Positions 62,301 through 64,000 of a stretch of DNA of 64,000 bases are shown here, piece after piece. Source of the stretch: Apostichopus japonicus (Eukaryota; Echinodermata; Holothuroidea; Aspidochirotida; Stichopodidae); contig NC_092574.1 of the NCBI RefSeq assembly GCF_037975245.1, positions 10,751,213-10,815,212 on the forward strand, in the 5' to 3' direction. Position 1 is the first letter of the stretch. Every line of letters begins with the position of its first letter. The notes under the pieces are model-generated. The model was not told the origin of the DNA. It saw only the letters and a program-made list of their open reading frames with translations, and did no database searches. A program made the translations under genes and the position numbers.

Positions 62301-63602
62301 ACCTCATGTCACCCCCCCCCCCTGAATAAGACAATGAAAGGGAGTAGAAAGACATAGTCTTTTTATATTTTATAAATCAGATTAAAGCTCACAATTACTA
62401 TGTGACGCACGTTCGTAACGAACCGACGGTAGATCCTTGGGTACTTTGACTCTAAAAAGAAAAATTAAATGACTGAAAGTGGGATGCTAATCCAGCTCTC
62501 ACAGGGCATACCAGACTGGTTTATTCCCTGGGATTTTTTGGTTCTGATTTTTTAGCATAATTGTCAACGAGGTTTAAAAACTGTGAACTCACTTGTCAAA
62601 ATGCACAACAGGAATAAGTACTCTGTATATGAGAGGATACCTGAAAGAGAATAAAGAGAGCAAAATTTTGAATCAAAATGTGATATAAACCTTAACATCA
62701 AACCTTTAAAGCAGCCCCCATTTTTTATGAGTTGAGTGTGACAAATAACTTTCCTGCAATTTGATAATGAAAATGATCTCAATATAATATAGTTCATCAA
62801 GTATATTTTAACTTGTTTTTTGTGCATAATTAACACTGATATAAAAAATAGTGTCTGGGCAACAGAATTTTTCGAATTCCAGAATCACATTTGTGTAACA
62901 TTGACTTAATTGATAACCAAATGAAGATGGTGTACTCTAATTCCAGTAAATGCAGTCATCTTTAGGGTACTTATACTTGGTACATTCCGTGACACTTCAG
63001 ACCAACGACTGCATGACTCCTGACCCCCTGGCCATCTGGTCTCCGGTGGTGTCCAGGCCCTGTAACTCTCAAAAGTCGGTTCCCACAGTGGCGCAGCTAG
63101 GGTTATTGGTCAGGGGGGCGAGAATGGTCTGTAGGGGAGGAGCGCCACCACAGGTTGGCGCGGAGCGTACAGAAATTTTTTGAGTAAAGATACTCCCTAG
63201 ATCGCCGGAAATGACCCTTTCCGGGCCTGGCTAATTTGCAGATAAACAAAGAATAAATAGGTGTCATCGCCAAATTACACAACAAAATGTGACAAATGTC
63301 AATAGGTAGATGAGAGCGCAATAGAAAAGTCAATAATCGCGAATAAGTAAAAAGTGGTAAAAAGCTGAAAAGAGCGCCAGCAGTCCATATGAGTCTGTCA
63401 GGGGGGGCATCTGCCCCCCTGACTGTATGGACGCTCCGCCACTGGTTTCCCAGGTTTAATGGCAAATCCTTTAACTAGGTTCCCTCCTTACCCTGATCCA
63501 TAATGTCTCGAAACAAGTACTTGGTCTTTCTCCTTCTGCTCGGTGTGTTCGCCAGCTTCTTGTCCACCTGTGCCTTCGATAGTAAAAACCGTCCGATGCG
63601 AG
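38318..63602 (-). CDS. MICU3: MICU3-like mitochondrial calcium uptake regulator, 3' part of gene (12 exons)
   Basis: MICU proteins are EF-hand regulators of the mitochondrial calcium uniporter in the intermembrane space; they gate the MCU pore according to calcium. Exons on the minus strand: 63602-63492, 62640-62593, 60045-59963, 56104-56045, 47831-47796, 44803-44733, 43873-43834, 43365-43228, 42757-42649, 42138-42049, 39393-39326, 38392-38318. Every junction keeps frame, giving 308 codons plus TAG. Visible marks: YTEYLFLLCILTKP at about residues 41-54, EF-hand loop 1 at 66-77 (DRDGNKRIDRRE), the RYFFGSKGKD block, FMDNLQSEVLELEF, GITFEQFKDFFQFVNNLDDF, and EF-hand loop 2 at 259-270 (DQDGDGKLLQRE). 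Both loops have all usual calcium ligands. The short C-terminus (GFKTCVKHELKQSQ) and EIFRKK after EF-hand 1 favour MICU3 over MICU1 or MICU2, from memory of the human proteins. The N-terminal exons with the mitochondrial targeting region are outside the window. An extra exon between 56045 and 44803 cannot be excluded. Confidence 0.93.
39326..39393 (-). CDS. MICU3: MICU exon 11: second half of EF-hand 2
   Basis: 68 nt, acceptor tactactcag, donor gtaacg. It codes DGKLLQREFMGAMKNRAHRG then FR. Joined to exon 10 it completes the canonical loop DQDGDGKLLQRE, then the MICU motif KxRxHRGFR. No other exon-like sequence was seen in the 2.7 kb before it. Confidence 0.93.
40285..40689 (+). repeat. ~40-65-bp minisatellite in a MICU intron
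   Basis: Repeated GAGGTGGGTTTGAGGCATGG and AATGAGGTTGATCTTG. The array resumes at 41798-41870, so a single array was split by the hAT insertion between. Confidence 0.85.
40698..41797. mobile_element. 1.1-kb hAT element inserted in the minisatellite
   Basis: Left CAGGCGCGGCGGAAC, right GTTCCGCCGCCACTG. Flanks GAATAAGG (40690-40697) and GAATGAGG (41798-41805) agree at 7 of 8. It holds one core module (about 40745-40850) and the nested MITE 41017-41423. It lies in the MICU intron between exons 10 and 11. Confidence 0.85.
41017..41423 (+). mobile_element. 407-bp hAT MITE with perfect 8-bp TSD
   Basis: Ends CAGTGGCGGAGC and GCTCCGCCACTA. AGTAAGGG flanks both sides (41009-41016, 41424-41431). Same family as 63086-63444 and 30448-30735. 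Confidence 0.93.
41798..41880 (+). repeat. Right part of the split minisatellite
   Basis: GAATGAGGTTGATCTTGTCT and GGTGGGTTTGAGGCATGGAA continue the array at 40285-40689. Confidence 0.8.
42049..42138 (-). CDS. MICU3: MICU exon 10: helix and first half of EF-hand 2
   Basis: 90 nt, acceptor tcttacag, donor gtaagtta. It codes EFRRAVLVTTGHQLADHV then VHTVFQIFDQD. The EF-hand 2 loop is interrupted by the intron inside a glycine codon (G|GT). Confidence 0.95.
42429..42648 (-). repeat. Two decayed tandem copies of the exon 9 3' end and its donor
   Basis: Units of ~104-106 bp, on the minus strand CTGAGGATGTATGCAATATA ... GGTATGTAAATGACTCAAC. Exon 9 itself ends CTGAGGATGTACTCG ... GG|gtatgtaaatga. 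The copies would read LRMYAIYYPV where the exon has LRMYSFADQP. Confidence 0.8.
42649..42757 (-). CDS. MICU3: MICU exon 9
   Basis: 109 nt, acceptor ttgctgcag, donor gtatgtaa, ending with one base of a split Asp codon. It codes GITFEQFKDFFQFVNNLDDF then EIVLRMYSFADQPMSE, closely following MICU3. Its last ~40 nt and its donor have two decayed tandem copies in the next intron (42429-42648). Confidence 0.95.
43228..43365 (-). CDS. MICU3: MICU exon 8: degenerate EF-like segment
   Basis: 138 nt, 46 codons, phase 0. It begins TTT directly after an AC intron end and runs FQEQSKGMPTISEVEFAKAI ... YTNLDDEEIEDYLDMV ... TQEEK, ending before gtttgtta. It matches the helical region between the two MICU EF-hands. 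GC content is higher than in the flanking introns. Confidence 0.93.
43366..43833 (-). other. U12-type AT-AC intron of the MICU gene
   Basis: 468-nt intron. The 5' end reads ATATCCTTTTT, a full match to the minor-spliceosome AT-AC donor. The 3' end reads CCATTAACAACTTCTGCAC; TTAAC about 11 nt before the terminal AC is a good branch site. Removing it restores the conserved protein exactly and in frame. Confidence 0.9.
43834..43873 (-). CDS. MICU3: MICU exon 7, followed by the AT-AC intron
   Basis: 40 nt: one base completing Ser (AG|T), then FMDNLQSEVLELE. Acceptor is gttttcag. The exon ends at GAG and the intron begins ATATCCTTTTT. Reading across it joins ...LELE to FQEQSKG exactly where MICU3 has LEIEFLSYSNG, so no GT donor is needed. 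Confidence 0.92.
44499..44732 (-). repeat. ~105-125-bp tandem repeat starting at the exon 6 donor
   Basis: CAGAGTGATACTACAAACC occurs near 44500, 44612 and 44716; the last abuts the exon, and on the minus strand gives the donor gtttgtagta. The two distal copies keep AAGGTTTGTAGTA. Confidence 0.85.
44733..44803 (-). CDS. MICU3: MICU exon 6: FFG-K-GK block
   Basis: 71 nt, acceptor cacattcag, donor gtttgtag, leaving AG of a split codon. It codes ETTLLRYFFGSKGKDTLDY then DTFA, equivalent to the human MICU3 segment around TTLLVHFFGKKGK. The weak donor lies at the edge of a three-copy tandem repeat in the following intron. Confidence 0.92.
45423..45486 (+). repeat. 21-bp tandem repeat, three copies
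   Basis: CACAGACTGTGTGACACACGT repeated, containing CACGTCA and other short palindromes. It lies in a MICU intron. Confidence 0.85.
46598..46740 (+). repeat. Purine minisatellite (GGGA/GGGGA)n
   Basis: About 140 bp of G and A only, in GGGAGGGAGGGGAGGG order. Dense G-runs could form G-quadruplex on the plus strand, opposite to the MICU transcript. Confidence 0.95.
46850..47120. repeat. TAGCTATA-rich palindromic cluster
   Basis: Many TAGCTAT/ATAGCTA and GGCTATAC copies without a fixed period. Confidence 0.6.
47796..47831 (-). CDS. MICU3: MICU exon 5: 36-nt microexon
   Basis: Acceptor ttagta/ctaacag, donor gtaatt, phase 0 both sides. It codes AKKRFQAVQVDE. The junction after the final E leads directly into the conserved ETTLLRYFFG of the next exon. 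It is weakly conserved and sits alone 8.2 kb from the preceding exon, so it could be alternatively spliced, and it is the least certain exon of the set. Confidence 0.7.
48230..48420 (+). mobile_element. Possible tRNA-derived SINE remnant
   Basis: GTGGCCAGGTGGATAATAGG has an A-box-like TGGCCAGGTGG and is followed by GAGGTTCCTGCTTCGACAT, a weak B box. Then AAATCTATGGTTTTCCCATC. No poly-A tail or target duplication. Confidence 0.3.
49901..50528 (+). repeat. ~92-bp minisatellite, about seven copies
   Basis: Units read TTATTGGTGTGAAGGTACCC, GGGTATCATAGTGTTTCTAT, GAACCCAGTTTAGTCATAGA, CAATTGATAAAGTGTCAATT. Copies diverge by a few percent; the last two are shortened. Confidence 0.9.
50529..56044. 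other. Unremarkable part of the 8.2-kb MICU intron
   Basis: AT-rich, scattered poly-C and poly-T runs (51547, 52399, 55559). Frames on both strands were checked for missing MICU sequence and none was found. Confidence 0.5.
56045..56104 (-). CDS. MICU3: MICU exon 4: basic/acidic linker after EF-hand 1
   Basis: 60 nt in phase 0 at both ends, acceptor ctatgacag, donor gtgagt. It codes MEEIFRKKSLSRKGGDEDDS. EIFRKK is shared with vertebrate MICU3 at this place. The frame stays open past the donor, but that read-through does not resemble any MICU protein, whereas the strong gtgagt donor gives a clean phase-0 junction. Confidence 0.85.
56185..56595. repeat. AT-rich palindromic minisatellite (GTATAC/ACTAGTATAC)
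   Basis: Dense CAAGTATAC, ACTAGTATAC and TACTACTGGGTATACATGCT, with a longer ~125-150-bp period repeated about three times. Highly self-complementary. Confidence 0.9.
58290..58830 (+). repeat. Very degenerate ~110-bp tandem repeat
   Basis: Recurring order: ACAGTCA-TTTCATGA, CAGACAATT, TGTGCGGTCATCATTT, AGCC/TTATGGCTAT. Four or five weak copies. Confidence 0.5.
59963..60045 (-). CDS. MICU3: MICU exon 3: EF-hand 1
   Basis: 83 nt, acceptor ctcggacag, donor gtgagaat. It codes PKAGYEIAFKMFDRDGNK followed by RIDRREFLL. The 12-residue loop has D1, D3, N5, R7 (backbone), D9 and E12, a canonical calcium-binding EF-hand. It ends in phase 0. Confidence 0.95.
60050..60760 (+). repeat. ~155-165-bp tandem repeat, four copies
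   Basis: GTGGAAAGAACATTTATTA and CATGTACTAGCTGGAAAATA recur with G-rich linkers (G14 near 60186, G18 near 60691). It begins only a few bases beyond the acceptor of MICU exon 3. Confidence 0.9.
60761..62592. other. MICU intron, nothing further recognised
   Basis: AT-rich with a G12 run near 61500. No exon-like segment with MICU similarity. Confidence 0.45.
62593..62640 (-). CDS. MICU3: MICU exon 2 (48 nt)
   Basis: Short exon between acceptor ctctttcag and donor gtgagttc. It codes ILSYTEYLFLLCILT, one of the most conserved MICU strings, with a split glycine at its start and a split lysine (A|AA) at its end. Phase fits both neighbours. Confidence 0.93.
63086..63444 (+). mobile_element. 359-bp hAT MITE in a MICU intron
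   Basis: Starts CAGTGGCGCAGC and ends GCTCCGCCACTG. Flanks GGTTCCCA (63078-63085) and GTTTCCCA (63445-63452) agree at 7 of 8. Its right end lies about 40 bp from the donor of the first visible MICU exon. Confidence 0.9.
63492..63602 (-). CDS. MICU3: MICU exon 1 of the window (first visible, internal exon)
   Basis: 111 nt. It starts two bases into a codon after a pyrimidine tract ending CCAG and ends with one base (G) before gtaagg. It codes RIGRFLLSKAQVDKKL, then a basic stretch and YLFRDIMDQ, matching the MICU region just before the first EF-hand. The split glycine codon G|GT joins perfectly to the next exon. The upstream exon that supplies the first base is outside the window. Confidence 0.9.
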
Positions 63603-64000
63603 CTGGAAAGAGAAAAACAAAAGTAGAAAGGATATCGAAGGTTCAAAACAAAACTAGAAAATATCCGGAACTGGAAGAGAGCAATTAAACTGTCATAATA
63701 TTTATAGAGATTAATAAAAATAAGATGGATTTTTTTTTTTTTTTTTTTTTTGGCACCTACATTCCATTTTAAATCTGATGCCTCTCGTTGGCCCACGCAA
63801 AGTTACTCTTTCAAACTCTTCCACATACCCTTCCTTTGACAAAAAAAATATGTCGGATCAATGTAAACGAAGAAACAAATGAATGACAATAACCCATAGA
63901 TCATTCGATTGTAGGAAGAATGTGAAGAACATTTGTTACAAGTGTCACCTAATAATGTGAATGTAATACTATTATTATTATTTTCTTCATTTTAACAATA
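63603..64000. other. MICU intron leading off the window edge
   Basis: Contains a T24 run at about 63729-63752 and no exon. Earlier MICU exons are to the right, outside the window. Confidence 0.6.

Noticed and set aside
63103..63465. 120-codon minus-strand frame as an extra MICU exon
   Set aside because: It is the translation of the hAT MITE, with the same strings as the frames at 30302 and 41185.
63503..63688. A plus-strand frame starting with a signal-peptide-like hydrophobic stretch (KYLVFLLLLGVFASFL)
   Set aside because: It is antisense to the first visible MICU exon, whose minus-strand reading, phase and splice sites are strongly supported.

Overview
The window is animal nuclear DNA. 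It is AT-rich, with short exons separated by kilobase introns, GT-AG splice sites plus one AT-AC minor-class intron, and a dense load of hAT-type DNA transposons, foldback elements and minisatellites. There are no bacterial or phage genes, operons or CRISPR arrays. The repeat types (a foldback element with tandem repeats inside its arms, hAT MITEs beginning CAGTGGCGGAGC, AGGTCA-rich degenerate repeats) suggest a marine invertebrate, perhaps an echinoderm or another deuterostome. That is an inference and I cannot name a species.

One gene is firmly supported. The 3' two thirds of a mitochondrial calcium uptake (MICU) gene lies on the minus strand between 63602 and 38318. Twelve exons join in frame into 308 codons and a TAG stop. 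They carry two canonical EF-hands and the conserved MICU core, and the sequence is closest to MICU3 (or an unsplit MICU2/3 ancestor). The 5' exons lie beyond the right edge. The intron at 43366-43833 begins ATATCCTTTT and ends AC, so it is a U12-type AT-AC intron. Two other donor regions in this gene have been copied in tandem into the introns that follow them.

A second, poorly supported locus on the minus strand (16972 to 12619) has two or three short, mutually similar exons coding acidic Ser/Glu/Asp-rich peptides, set among degenerate tandem duplications. I do not recognise the product.

The rest is repeats. 1-3765 is a foldback element. 4.8-7.6 kb is a duplicated segment flanking a minisatellite. 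13-17 kb holds degenerate duplications with two MITEs. About 18.2-18.7 kb is a dead LINE 3' end. 18.95-19.76 kb is a 233-bp tandem repeat. 21.6-24.8 kb is a large minisatellite with higher-order structure. 25653-26932 is a long-TIR transposon. 30.4-32.9 kb is a nest of hAT elements. 35.5-36.4 kb is a 17-bp minisatellite open in all three forward frames. 40.3-41.9 kb, inside a MICU intron, is a minisatellite split by a 1.1-kb hAT element that itself carries a 407-bp hAT MITE.

Most target-site duplications can be read directly, so the order of several insertions can be worked out from this sequence alone.
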